From the NCBI RefSeq assembly GCF_008042275.1, contig NZ_RDBK01000001.1, positions 162,668 through 202,182 on the forward strand: a stretch of 39,515 bases of DNA, written 5' to 3'. This DNA is from Streptomyces sp. OR43 (lineage in GTDB: Bacteria > Actinomycetota > Actinomycetes > Streptomycetales > Streptomycetaceae). The notes under the pieces were generated by a model, which did no database searches, was not told the origin of the DNA, and saw only the letters and a list, made by a program, of their open reading frames with translations. Positions 24,128 to 31,021 of the stretch are shown here, piece by piece. Both the position numbers and the translations under genes were made by a program. Every line of letters begins with the position of its first letter. Positions within the stretch are counted from its first letter, which is position 1.

Positions 24128-24195
24128 GTGGTGCCTCCCTCCCACTCCCCGCCGAGCGGACAGTGTGGCGCCCTCACGGCGCATCCGGTGCAGAG

Positions 24196-24226
24196 TTCAC
24201 CGCTTTGAGCGACAGATATATGCATA
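24196..24226 (+). promoter_or_regulatory. Putative promoter of the ATPase gene
   Basis: TTCACC (about 24196-24201) is followed after about 17-18 bases by TATGCA within the AT-rich run at 24215-24228. This contains AGATAT and ATATCT as inverted arms around ATGC. Such AT content is rare in this window. It may also be the operator of the divergent WhiJ-like regulator. Confidence 0.45.
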
Positions 24227-24336
24227 TCTTGGTGGATCGCCGTTACAGCGGGCAGCATCAGTGGCAATCTGGCGCGAAGCACAACCCGGACCATCGATCG
24301 CGGGGTCGCTTCCGGGTGGGAAAGGGACGGCTCGCC

Positions 24337-24768
24337 ATGGCAGACCATCAGGAAGCACGTGTCACGCTGCCGAGCGAGCCGGTCTCGGTCTCCGCAGCCC
24401 GGCGCTATGTGGCCCGGGTACTGGCCGAATGGGGACTGCCCGACGGCACGGACACGGGCGAGACCGTCCGGCTGATCGTCTCGGAACTCGCGACCAACGC
24501 GGTCCAGCACACGTTCGGACAGTCACCCACCTTCACCGTGGACCTCCGGCTGGAGCGCGAGGAGCAGCTGCGCCTCGGGGTGACGGACAGTCACCCCCGG
24601 TGGCCCCAGCGGCTGCCGGCGGCCGTGCAGCAGGACAACGGCCGCGGCATGGTGATCATCCGCTCGCTGGCCAAGGAGTACGGTGGCCGGCTCACCGTCA
24701 CGCCCACCCCGGACGGCGGGAAGACCGTGTGGATCGCGCTGCCGTGGCACCTGCCCGTCCAGCACTGA
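24337..24768 (+). CDS. Anti-sigma-factor-like ATPase (RsbW/SpoIIAB type)
   Basis: A 143-residue GHKL-type ATP-binding protein. The N-box is VSELATNAVQHTF, the G1-region is LGVTDSHPRWP and the G2-like motif is DNGRGMVIIRSLAKEYG. Such single-domain kinases in Streptomyces bind sigma factors or anti-anti-sigma proteins. It is divergent from the WhiJ-like XRE gene. The ATG at 24337 with AAAGGGA upstream is chosen; an earlier in-frame ATG at 24220 lies inside the probable promoter and would add about 39 unusual residues. Confidence 0.85.
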   Translation: MADHQEARVTLPSEPVSVSAARRYVARVLAEWGLPDGTDTGETVRLIVSELATNAVQHTFGQSPTFTVDLRLEREEQLRLGVTDSHPRWPQRLPAAVQQDNGRGMVIIRSLAKEYGGRLTVTPTPDGGKTVWIALPWHLPVQH

Positions 24769-24790
24769 ACCGTTCCGTCGCGCGTCGCGG

Positions 24791-25708
24791 TCACCCAGGC
24801 GTCGCGGCCCGCCCGAATCCGCTGCGCAGCAGCGCCTGGAGCGTCGATGCCGCGGGGCTCGTACGGTCCCCGCGATGGACCACCGAGATCGTCCGGCGGA
24901 ACGAGGCCGGCTCCAGCCGTCGTACGGACAGGGGCGTCGGCGACATGGCGGCGACCATCTCCGGCACCACGGCCATCCCGATGCCCGCACTGACCAGGGC
25001 GCACACCAGCGCGTAGCCGGGCGACTCGCAGACCACCGCGGGCAGGGCCCCCGCCTCGGCGAGCGCGCTCTCCACCCCGCGGCGCGGCGGGTGTGTGGGC
25101 GCGCTGCTGATCAGGGGCCTGCCCGCCAGCTCCGTCACCGGAAGCCGCCCGCTGCCGTCCGCCAGGACCTGGCCGACGGCCGTGATCAGGACCAGTTCCT
25201 CGATCAGGACCGGCTCGGTCAGGACACCCGAGGGCGGCGGCGTCACGGGTCCGGGCTCGTAGTCATGGGTCAGCGCCAGATCCACCTCGCCCGCCGCCAC
25301 CGCGGCCACCCCGCCCGGCGGCTCGTACTCGGTGACCGCCAGTTCCACGTCCGGGTGGGCCCGCCGGAACGCGCTCAGTACCGGGGGCAGCAGATGGATG
25401 CCCGCGGTGGTGAAGGTGCCGACCCGCAGGCGCCCGCCGGAGAGTCCGGCGAGCCGGGCCAGCTCGTGCCGGGCCTGCTCCATCTCGTCGAGGACCCGCC
25501 GGGCGCGTCCGGCGAGCAGCTCGCCCGCCGCGGTCAGCCGGGCGCCCCGGTGATGGCGCACCAGCAGCGCCGCCCCCGCCTCCCGCTCCAGCTTGGCGAG
25601 CTGCTGGGAGAGCGCCGGGGCCGTGTAGCCCAGGCGTGCGGCGGCCCGGGTGATCGAACCGGCCTCGGCGACCGCCACCAGCGCCGCGAGCCGTGTCGGG
25701 TCGTACAT
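24791..25708 (-). CDS. LysR-family transcriptional regulator
   Basis: A 305-residue LysR regulator. The winged helix-turn-helix lies at residues 1-65 (LVAVAEAGSITRAAARLGYTAPALSQQLAKLERE), followed by a periplasmic-binding-like effector domain (LRVGTFTTAGIHLLPP). It is divergent from a LysE-type exporter gene 72 bases away. That is the classic arrangement in which a LysR protein activates amino-acid export on sensing the substrate. The effector is unknown. Confidence 0.92.
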   Translation of the reverse strand: MYDPTRLAALVAVAEAGSITRAAARLGYTAPALSQQLAKLEREAGAALLVRHHRGARLTAAGELLAGRARRVLDEMEQARHELARLAGLSGGRLRVGTFTTAGIHLLPPVLSAFRRAHPDVELAVTEYEPPGGVAAVAAGEVDLALTHDYEPGPVTPPPSGVLTEPVLIEELVLITAVGQVLADGSGRLPVTELAGRPLISSAPTHPPRRGVESALAEAGALPAVVCESPGYALVCALVSAGIGMAVVPEMVAAMSPTPLSVRRLEPASFRRTISVVHRGDRTSPAASTLQALLRSGFGRAATPG

Positions 25709-25780
25709 TAAGCATTCCTTTTGGCAGACCCAGGAGATTACAAGTACACGCTAAAGGCTCCTGCGGTCCAGGGTGGACCC
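25709..25780. promoter_or_regulatory. lysR-lysE divergent promoter region
   Basis: TTGGCA (25721-25726) and TACACG (25745-25750), 18 bases apart, could serve the LysE gene. The region is unusually AT-rich for the window and is where a LysR protein would bind. No T-N11-A box was singled out with confidence. Confidence 0.4.
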
Positions 25781-26428
25781 ATGGACGCACAACTGACCGC
25801 TTTCGTCGGGGTCGCCACCGCCATGGTCGCGCTGCCCGGCGCGGACTTCACCGTCGTCGTACGCAATGCCCTCGCCTCGCGCGCGGCAGGGGTGGCGACC
25901 GCGCTCGGGGTCGCCGGGGGCCTCCTCGTGCACACCGCGCTCGCCGTCGCCGGTCTGGCCGCCGTGCTGGTGGCGGTGCCCGTGCTGTTCCGGATCATCC
26001 AGCTGCTGGGTGGCGCCTACGTGCTCTACCTGGGGATCGGCGCTCTGTGCGCGGCCCGGCGCGGCGCCGGGCAGGATGCGGAGCCCGGGCCCGACGAGGC
26101 GGACGGCGGGCGGACGGGCCTGCGGACGGGCCGCGCACTGCGTCAGGGATTCCTGACCAACGCGCTGAACCCCAAGGCGCCCGTGCTCTTCCTCAGCCTG
26201 CTGCCGCAGTTCGTGCCGGCCGGGGCCGCGCCCCTGCCCAGGACGCTGCTGCTCGCCGCGATCGTTGTGGTGCTGGCGCTGATCTGGTTCCCGCTCGTGG
26301 CGCTCCTGGTGGACCGCCTCGGCCGGTGGCTGCGCCGGCCGCGTACCGCCCGGGCGATCGAGGGCGGCAGCGGCGCGGCACTCACCGCACTGGGGCTGGC
26401 CCTGGTGACGGGCCCGCTGGTGCACTGA
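25781..26428 (+). CDS. LysE/RhtB-family amino-acid exporter
   Basis: A 215-residue inner-membrane exporter with about six helices. The family motif near the N-terminus is MVALPGADFTVVVRNAL (the PGP-like region of RhtB proteins), and the conserved GFLTNALNPKAPVLFLSLLPQF appears after the hydrophilic loop. The ATG at 25781 follows GGTGGA; an upstream in-frame start at 25721 would lie inside the probable promoter. A LysR regulator is divergent. Probable substrates are basic or neutral amino acids or analogues. Confidence 0.92.
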   Translation: MDAQLTAFVGVATAMVALPGADFTVVVRNALASRAAGVATALGVAGGLLVHTALAVAGLAAVLVAVPVLFRIIQLLGGAYVLYLGIGALCAARRGAGQDAEPGPDEADGGRTGLRTGRALRQGFLTNALNPKAPVLFLSLLPQFVPAGAAPLPRTLLLAAIVVVLALIWFPLVALLVDRLGRWLRRPRTARAIEGGSGAALTALGLALVTGPLVH

Positions 26429-26461
26429 CGCGGGAGCACGGGCCGGGGCGGGGGAGGGGCC

Positions 26462-26935
26462 TCAACGGACGCGTCCGTAGTAGACGCTCTTCGTCCAGAT
26501 CTTCTCCAGGCGGACCACGGCCCCGGTCTTGGGCGAGTGCCAGATCTTGCCGCTGCCCGCGTAGATGCCCACGTGGTAGATGCTGCGGCCGGAGTGGAAG
26601 AAGACCAGGTCGCCGCGTTGCCGCTTGGACGACGAGATGTGACGGGTCTTGTTGTACTGCTGCTGGGCCGTGCGCGGGAGCTTCTTGCCGGCCTTCTTGA
26701 ACGAGTAGAGCGTGAGCCCGGAACAGTCGAAGCGGCTGGGCCCGGTGGCGCCCCACCGGTAGGGCGCCCCCTTCTTCGACGCGGCGATGGTGAGGGCCTT
26801 CATCGAATGGGTGGCGGCCTGGGCGTCGGTCACGGCGCCGGGAACGAACAGCGTGCCGCCTACGGCGGCGAGAGTCATCACCGAGGCCGTACCGGCCCGG
26901 GCAAGCAGAGATGGGACATGAACCTGCGCAGTCAT
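26462..26935 (-). CDS. Secreted NlpC/P60 peptidoglycan endopeptidase
   Basis: A 157-residue cell-wall hydrolase. The N-terminus is a signal peptide (hydrophobic core about residues 15-33, cleavage after AQA near residue 41). The NlpC/P60 domain has catalytic Cys71 in RFDCSGLTLYSF, His121 in IYHVGIYAG and a third His133 in IWHSPKTG. It should cut between D-Glu and the third residue of stem peptides. The ATG at 26935 follows GAAGGG by 6 bases. A ydaO-type c-di-AMP riboswitch lies just upstream, so expression is tied to c-di-AMP. Such control of wall hydrolases is known in Streptomyces. Confidence 0.92.
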   Translation of the reverse strand: MTAQVHVPSLLARAGTASVMTLAAVGGTLFVPGAVTDAQAATHSMKALTIAASKKGAPYRWGATGPSRFDCSGLTLYSFKKAGKKLPRTAQQQYNKTRHISSSKRQRGDLVFFHSGRSIYHVGIYAGSGKIWHSPKTGAVVRLEKIWTKSVYYGRVR

Positions 26936-26945
26936 GCGCAACCCT

Positions 26946-27133
26946 TCGTCAGCCGCCTGTGAAGGATGACCTGTCGGGTTCGGGCCGGCGAAGTCGCCCG
27001 GCCGCGGATGCGGCTTCACCCCGAGGGACGACCGGAAATCCGGTCGACCCGTTGTGCTGGGTCCTCCACTCCTGCCGATCCACTCCTGTCGACCAGGCAT
27101 CCGGGCGGCGGCAGGACTCGGCGTCCGCCCGGA
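26946..27133 (-). ncRNA. ydaO-yuaA (c-di-AMP) riboswitch
   Basis: Reading the minus strand, the conserved blocks of this class appear in order: GCCGAGTCCTGCC, GACAGGAGTGGATC, AGTGGAGGACCCA, GGGGTGAAGCCGC, and CCGAACCCGACAGGTCATCC followed by AGGCG near the 3' end. The 5' GCC and 3' GGC can close the P1 stem. One variable arm is a tight hairpin, CGACCGGA with TCCGGTCG. It ends about 15 bases before the ribosome binding site of the NlpC/P60 gene. In this class, binding of c-di-AMP normally turns expression off. Confidence 0.88.
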
Positions 27134-27437
27134 CCGCCCCGCCGCGGTGGCGGGGGCTTGTCGTCCCAGGGATCTTGACTCACCGAGTGCCGGATTTCCG
27201 AGGTGAAACAGCCATATGTGAGGCTCATCACCAATGATCCGTTCGGGTGGACAGGTGACGTTGCGGCAAACCGCAGGGCCCTGCCGACCGGTGCGGCACC
27301 AGCGACGGAACGGGAGATTTCACCCAGAGTCCACTTCGAAAACGCAAATCGAGTTGTCCCTCGTGCGAAGTAGCGCCTACGCCGAACGAGCGAGAAAATC
27401 CGGTCCACGCGTTGGGCGTGTCGGTCCGTCGAACTGA
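27134..27437. other. Intergenic stretch upstream of the riboswitch
   Basis: About 300 bases lie between the riboswitch and the next minus-strand gene. No credible gene is present. The promoter for the riboswitch transcript must be here, but no clear -35/-10 pair was found by eye. The stretch at about 27390-27415 (AAATCCGGTCCACGCGTTG) resembles the riboswitch segment at about 27040-27060 (AAATCCGGTCGACCCGTTG). Confidence 0.45.
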
Positions 27438-27746
27438 TCAACTCGGCGGGTCGGGCGGCACGGTGACCCGCCCGGAGCGCCTCTCGCCGTCGAGAACGCG
27501 CAGCGCCCGGGTCAACGTGGCCGCGTGGATCCGGTCTTCGCCCCGCTCGTGCATCAACGTGAGCGCGTCCCGCAGCGCGGCCGAGTACGAGGCCAGCGCC
27601 TGGGCGGCACGCAGGGCGCCGTAGGTGTCGCCACCGTGGGCCGGATTGATCCGGCCCACCTGATCGAGGACTTGCAGATAGCGGTCGATGAACTCGCCCT
27701 CCGCGCGGGTCAGGGCGGGCAGGGGTGCGAACTCCGGTGGTTGCAT
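27438..27746 (-). CDS. Small helical hypothetical protein in the ClpP-like operon
   Basis: I do not recognise this 102-residue protein. It is soluble and largely helical: FIDRYLQVLDQVGRINPA, LRAAQALASYSAALRDALTLMHERG and ATLTRALRVLDGER are amphipathic. GGGAGGTGA lies 7 bases before the ATG, and that TGA is the stop of the upstream ClpP-like gene, so the two are translationally coupled. No catalytic motif, signal peptide or membrane segment is seen. Its coupling to a protease-dead ClpP suggests an adaptor or partner; this is inference only. Confidence 0.75.
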   Translation of the reverse strand: MQPPEFAPLPALTRAEGEFIDRYLQVLDQVGRINPAHGGDTYGALRAAQALASYSAALRDALTLMHERGEDRIHAATLTRALRVLDGERRSGRVTVPPDPPS

Positions 27747-27753
27747 CGCGGAT

Positions 27754-28389
27754 TCACCTCCCGGGGCGCGGAGGCAGCGCCGGGCCGCGTCGTCGCACGA
27801 TGTGGTCGACCAGCCCGTAGTCCTTGGCGCCTTCGGCGTCGAGGATCAGATCGCGCTCGGTGTCAGCTGCGATCTGCTCGGAGGGGCGGCCGGTGTGACG
27901 GGCCAGCATGCCGGTCAGCGTGTCGCGCATCCGGGCCAGTTCACGCGCCTCGATCTCCAGGTCGGACGGCTGCCCCTGTACGGGCTCGGGGAGTTCGGGC
28001 TGCTGCACCACCACGCGGGCGCCCGGCAGTGCGTGTCGCTTGCCCGGGGCGCCCGCTGCGAGGAGTACGGCCGCGGCGGCCCCCGCCTGGCCGAGGCAGA
28101 AGGTCTCCACCTCGCAGGTGAGGTACGCCATCGTGTCGTAGATGGCGGTCATGGCGCCGAACGAGCCGCCCGGGGAGTTGATGTAGAGCGAGATCGGCCG
28201 GTCGGGAGCGTCGTGTTCCAGGTACATGAACTGGGCGACCAGATCGGTGGCCGCCGTGTCGTCGACGGGCGTCCCGAGGAACACGACCCGTTCGGCGAGC
28301 AGTTTGGAGTACGGGTCGAGCGTGCGCGTCCCCTGGGACGTGCGCTCCGTGAACTCGGGCAGTACATGGCGGGCGGCGGGGCGGTGCAT
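27754..28389 (-). CDS. ClpP-like protein lacking catalytic Ser and His
   Basis: A 211-residue ClpP paralogue with the fold well conserved ([64 protein letters not shown]). In active ClpP the Ser lies in GQAASMG; here the segment reads GQAGAAAA, with Ala at about position 104. The His of MIHQP is replaced in VVVQQP by Gln129. The Asp of ERD (about 180) is kept. The protein should therefore not be a working serine peptidase. It may form mixed rings with active ClpP subunits or act as a scaffold. Streptomycetes are known to carry several clpP genes. GGAGGAGAGG precedes the ATG at 28389. Confidence 0.9.
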   Translation of the reverse strand: MHRPAARHVLPEFTERTSQGTRTLDPYSKLLAERVVFLGTPVDDTAATDLVAQFMYLEHDAPDRPISLYINSPGGSFGAMTAIYDTMAYLTCEVETFCLGQAGAAAAVLLAAGAPGKRHALPGARVVVQQPELPEPVQGQPSDLEIEARELARMRDTLTGMLARHTGRPSEQIAADTERDLILDAEGAKDYGLVDHIVRRRGPALPPRPGR

Positions 28390-28440
28390 GGCGGACCTCT
28401 CCTCCGGGGCGCGCGGGTCCGGGAGGGCGCCCGCGCACGT

Positions 28441-28483
28441 CTGTAAAAAACGTACAGGACGTACAGAAGGTTATGATGGGAGC
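28441..28483 (+). promoter_or_regulatory. Operator and leaderless promoter of the phd-like gene
   Basis: CGTACAG occurs at 28451-28457 and 28460-28466, and CTGTA at 28441-28445 is the inverted half. Phd/YefM proteins are known to bind sites built on GTACA/TGTAC cores. TATGAT (28472-28477) lies 6 bases before the ATG, so the mRNA may be leaderless; a clear -35 is missing. The region is shared with the divergent ClpP-like gene. Confidence 0.6.
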
Positions 28484-28768
28484 ATGGTCTATGAGATTCC
28501 GGTGACGCAAGCCCGAGCCGACCTCGCCGAACTGATCAACCGAGTCGTCTACGGCGGCGAGCGCGTGGTCGTGACGCGGCACGGCAAGCCCCTGGTGGCG
28601 TTCGTATCAGCCGCTGACCTGGAGCGACTCGAGAACGAGGAGGCGGCGGAGCGGGAGCAGGTGATCAGTTCGGTCTCCTCGATCGGCTCCTCCACGTCCG
28701 CTCCGGGCGAACGGCACCGCTTCGGGATCGCTGCCGAGCACCGGGGGCAGCAGGGGCCGGGCAACTGA
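28484..28768 (+). CDS. Phd/YefM-type antitoxin, apparently orphan
   Basis: A 94-residue type II antitoxin. The Phd/YefM DNA-binding fold is clear in YEIPVTQARADLAELINRVVYGGERVVVTRHGKPLVAFVSAADLERL. The C-terminal half is disordered and polar (SSVSSIGSSTSAPGE), as expected for a toxin-binding or degradable tail. No RelE/YoeB, Doc or PIN toxin gene follows: the next gene is convergent and starts after a strong terminator. It is divergent from the ClpP-like gene. It may be a solitary regulator or pair with a distant toxin. Confidence 0.88.
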   Translation: MVYEIPVTQARADLAELINRVVYGGERVVVTRHGKPLVAFVSAADLERLENEEAAEREQVISSVSSIGSSTSAPGERHRFGIAAEHRGQQGPGN

Positions 28769-28778
28769 CGGAACGCAG

Positions 28779-28821
28779 GAAGGCCGTGCGCCCCCGCTGT
28801 CGGCGGGGACCCACGGCCTTC
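28779..28821. terminator. Bidirectional terminator after the phd-like gene
   Basis: Outer arms GAAGGCCGTG (28779-28788) and CACGGCCTTC (28812-28821) are perfectly complementary, with an inner CCCCGC/GCGGGG stem. It lies between two convergent genes. Confidence 0.85.
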
Positions 28822-28833
28822 ACGGCCGGCCGC

Positions 28834-29826
28834 TCAGCCCGCGAGTGCGGGCTGTCGCGCGGGCGTGGCCTCGGGCGCCTTTGGTGCCGGGAGCCGGCGG
28901 CGGCCGCCGATGATCACCGCGGTGAGGCCGAGCGCGGCCCACAGGGCCAGGGTCAGGGCCGCGCCGCCCGCCGCCCGCCCGTCGAAGTAGGCGACCGAGC
29001 GCAGCAATGAGCCGCCCGCGCCCGGCGGCAGCCACTGGCCGATCGCCCCGACCGGCCGGGGGAGCAGTTCCGGCGCGCTGGTGACGCCCGAGAACGGATT
29101 GCCCACGAGCACCATGAGCAGCGCCCCGAGCCCGACGCCCGCCGGTCCGATCAGCGCGGCGAGCCCCGCCACCGTGGCGCCGATGGCGAGCACCGTGAGG
29201 CCGAGGGCCCCCGCCTCGCTCCACCAGTCACCGGTGATGACTCCGAGCCAGCTGTCGGTGAGCGCGGCGGCGACGGCCCCTACCAGGGCGGCCACGCCGA
29301 GCAGCGCCGTGACCGCGCGCCCACCGCGCAGCCGCAGCAGCGTCACGGCCGAACCGGCGGCCACGCCCGCGATCGCCAGGGGCAGGATGCTCGCGCCGAG
29401 GACACTGCCCCGCGGATCGGCGGCCGGTGCCGCCACCACGTCCGTGACCGGCACCGCGGTGCCCGCGGGCGCGGATGCGGTCACCGCTTCGCTCAGCAAC
29501 TGGGCGACCGCGGGGCCGGCGGCGGAGGCCGTCAGCAGTTCGGGGCCCTTCGGTGTGACGACGACCGCGCCGTATACGGAGCGGGCCTCGATCGCGGTGC
29601 GGGCGGCGGCCTCGGAGTCGTAACGGTGGATCTCGAAAGCGCCTTCGCGCTGTTCGAGCTGCCGCGCCAGCCGGTCGGCGGCCGGTGCGGAGCCGGCGAT
29701 GCCGAGGGGGAGGTCGCGGGGAGCCATGCGGGCGGCGGGCCAGGCGAAGGCCCACAGGGCGAGCGCCACCACGACAGGGACCAGGAGGACGACCGCCACC
29801 AAACGGCGGTTCGGGGCAGCGGGCAT
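28834..29826 (-). CDS. DUF3533/YhgE-Pip-like membrane protein
   Basis: A 330-residue membrane protein related to ABC-2-type permeases. One N-terminal helix (LVAVVLLVPVVVALALWAFAW) is followed by an extracytoplasmic domain of about 150 residues and about five C-terminal helices, with the conserved stretch GNPFSGVTSAPELLP and GQWLPPGAGGSLLRSVAYFDG. Relatives include Pip and YhgE and are linked to drug or phage-related envelope functions. The ATG at 29826 follows GAGG. It is divergent from a TetR gene, and a direct repeat of CGTTCGTTTT between them suggests TetR repression, so an efflux role is plausible. Confidence 0.82.
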   Translation of the reverse strand: MPAAPNRRLVAVVLLVPVVVALALWAFAWPAARMAPRDLPLGIAGSAPAADRLARQLEQREGAFEIHRYDSEAAARTAIEARSVYGAVVVTPKGPELLTASAAGPAVAQLLSEAVTASAPAGTAVPVTDVVAAPAADPRGSVLGASILPLAIAGVAAGSAVTLLRLRGGRAVTALLGVAALVGAVAAALTDSWLGVITGDWWSEAGALGLTVLAIGATVAGLAALIGPAGVGLGALLMVLVGNPFSGVTSAPELLPRPVGAIGQWLPPGAGGSLLRSVAYFDGRAAGGAALTLALWAALGLTAVIIGGRRRLPAPKAPEATPARQPALAG

Positions 29827-29856
29827 GACGGGAACCTCGATTCCAAAGAGAATGAT

Positions 29857-29937
29857 CGTTCGTTTTCCGTGATGGCGCCACTGTCGTGCCGGGCGGTGAC
29901 CCTTGTCAAGAAGGAACGTTCGTTTTAGATTGGGTTC
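29857..29937. promoter_or_regulatory. TetR operators and leaderless tetR promoter
   Basis: CGTTCGTTTT occurs at 29857-29866 and 29917-29926, the second within the palindrome GAACGTTC. The tetR promoter is TTGTCA (29903-29908), 17 bases, TAGATT (29926-29931), and the ATG follows 6 bases later. The second repeat lies between -35 and -10 and would block the promoter. The first lies just upstream of the divergent membrane-protein gene. Confidence 0.7.
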
Positions 29938-30567
29938 ATGGCCCGTGTATCCCAGGAGCACCTCGACGCCCGCCGCCGGCAGATCCTCGACGGGGCGGCC
30001 CGGTGTTTCGCCCGTGACGGGTTCCACGCCACCTCGATGCAGGACGTGTTCAAGGAGGTCGGGCTGTCGGCCGGTGCGGTCTACCGCTACTTCGGCGGCA
30101 AGGAGGATCTGATCGCCGCGATCGCCGGCGAGGCGGTCGGCGGGGTCCGGCAGGCGTTCGAGCGTGCCGCCCGAGTCAGTCCTCCGCCCACCCCTGACGT
30201 GCTGATCGGCCGCGTGGTGCGCACCCTGTTCGGCGACGACGCCGCGCGGAGGGCAGGGCTGGATCCGAGGGCGTACGCCGGGCTGATCGTCCAGGTGTGG
30301 GCCGAGACCCTGCGCAGCGAGCGGCTGGCGGCCACGCTCGGCGAGGCGTACGAGGGTCTGCGGATTTCCTGGACGGAACTGGTCGGTGAGTACCGCGCAC
30401 GCGGGATGCTCGCTGCCGGGGTGCCGGACGAGCACATCGCCCGCACGCTGATCGCCACCGCCCAGGGTCTCATCGCCCAACTCGCCATGTTCGGCGACGC
30501 GGGACCCGAGGTCCTCGAGGACGGTCTGCGCGGGCTGATGTCCATGGATCTGCAAAGGGCCAGTTAA
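29938..30567 (+). CDS. TetR-family transcriptional regulator
   Basis: A 209-residue repressor. The N-terminal helix-turn-helix reads RQILDGAARCFARDGFHATSMQDVFKEVGLSAGAVYRYFGGKEDLIAAIAGEA (residues about 12-64), the classic TetR layout with VYRYFGGKEDL. A helical ligand and dimer domain follows. Start at 29938, apparently leaderless. Divergent from the DUF3533-like membrane gene, its likely target, with repeated half-sites in between. Confidence 0.93.
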   Translation: MARVSQEHLDARRRQILDGAARCFARDGFHATSMQDVFKEVGLSAGAVYRYFGGKEDLIAAIAGEAVGGVRQAFERAARVSPPPTPDVLIGRVVRTLFGDDAARRAGLDPRAYAGLIVQVWAETLRSERLAATLGEAYEGLRISWTELVGEYRARGMLAAGVPDEHIARTLIATAQGLIAQLAMFGDAGPEVLEDGLRGLMSMDLQRAS

Positions 30568-30622
30568 CGCGCCGGAAAAACTTCGGCTCTAACGTGCAAT
30601 ACCTCGCCGTGCGACACCGGTT

Positions 30623-30656
30623 CGATCTTCAACAGGCTGTTGAAGATCGCTAGTGT
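30623..30656 (+). promoter_or_regulatory. ure promoter with 27-bp palindrome
   Basis: CGATCTTCAACA (30623-30634) and TGTTGAAGATCG (30638-30649) are perfect inverted copies around GGC. TTCAAC inside the left arm (30628-30633) is followed after 17 bases by TAGTGT (30651-30656), a possible -35/-10 pair. The palindrome therefore covers the -35 and spacer of the urease promoter, as expected for a repressor operator. It does not fit the GlnR consensus. Confidence 0.65.
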
Positions 30657-30705
30657 CTCGCTGCGCCCAGGGCCGGAACTGGGCGGACAACTGTGAGGTG
30701 GACGC

Positions 30706-31008
30706 GTGCAACTGACCCCGCACGAGCAGGAACGCCTGCTCATACATGTGGCCGCCGACGTGGCCGAGAAGCGCCGCGCTCGAGGGCTGCGGCTCAACCA
30801 CCCCGAGGCCGTCGCTCTCATCACCTCCCATCTGATGGAGGGGGCGCGCGACGGCCGTACGGTCGCCGAACTCATGGCGTCCGGACGCAAGGTGCTCACC
30901 CGGGACGACGTCATGGACGGCATAGCCGAGATGATCCACGACGTGCAGGTCGAGGCGACGTTCCCGGACGGCACCAAGCTCGTCACCGTCCACGAACCGA
31001 TCGTCTGA
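30706..31008 (+). CDS. ureA: Urease subunit gamma
   Basis: A 100-residue gamma subunit of urease, the nickel enzyme that splits urea to ammonia and carbamate. It opens with [30 protein letters not shown] and contains the typical GKKVLT-like segment ([12 protein letters not shown]) and [21 protein letters not shown]. The GTG at 30706 follows GAGGTGGA. It heads the operon ureA-ureB-ureC-ureF-ureG-ureD. Confidence 0.97.
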   Translation: MQLTPHEQERLLIHVAADVAEKRRARGLRLNHPEAVALITSHLMEGARDGRTVAELMASGRKVLTRDDVMDGIAEMIHDVQVEATFPDGTKLVTVHEPIV

Positions 31009-31021
31009 CGGGCCGCCGCCG

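Noticed and set aside
27016..27441. A 141-codon minus-strand frame upstream of the NlpC/P60 gene
   Set aside because: It runs through the riboswitch and has an Arg/Pro-rich composition without a ribosome binding site.
30587..30606. A possible GlnR box (AAAAAC ... TCTAAC) upstream of ureA
   Set aside because: The two AC elements are 12 bases apart rather than the 11 expected for GlnR, and the half-sites are poor.
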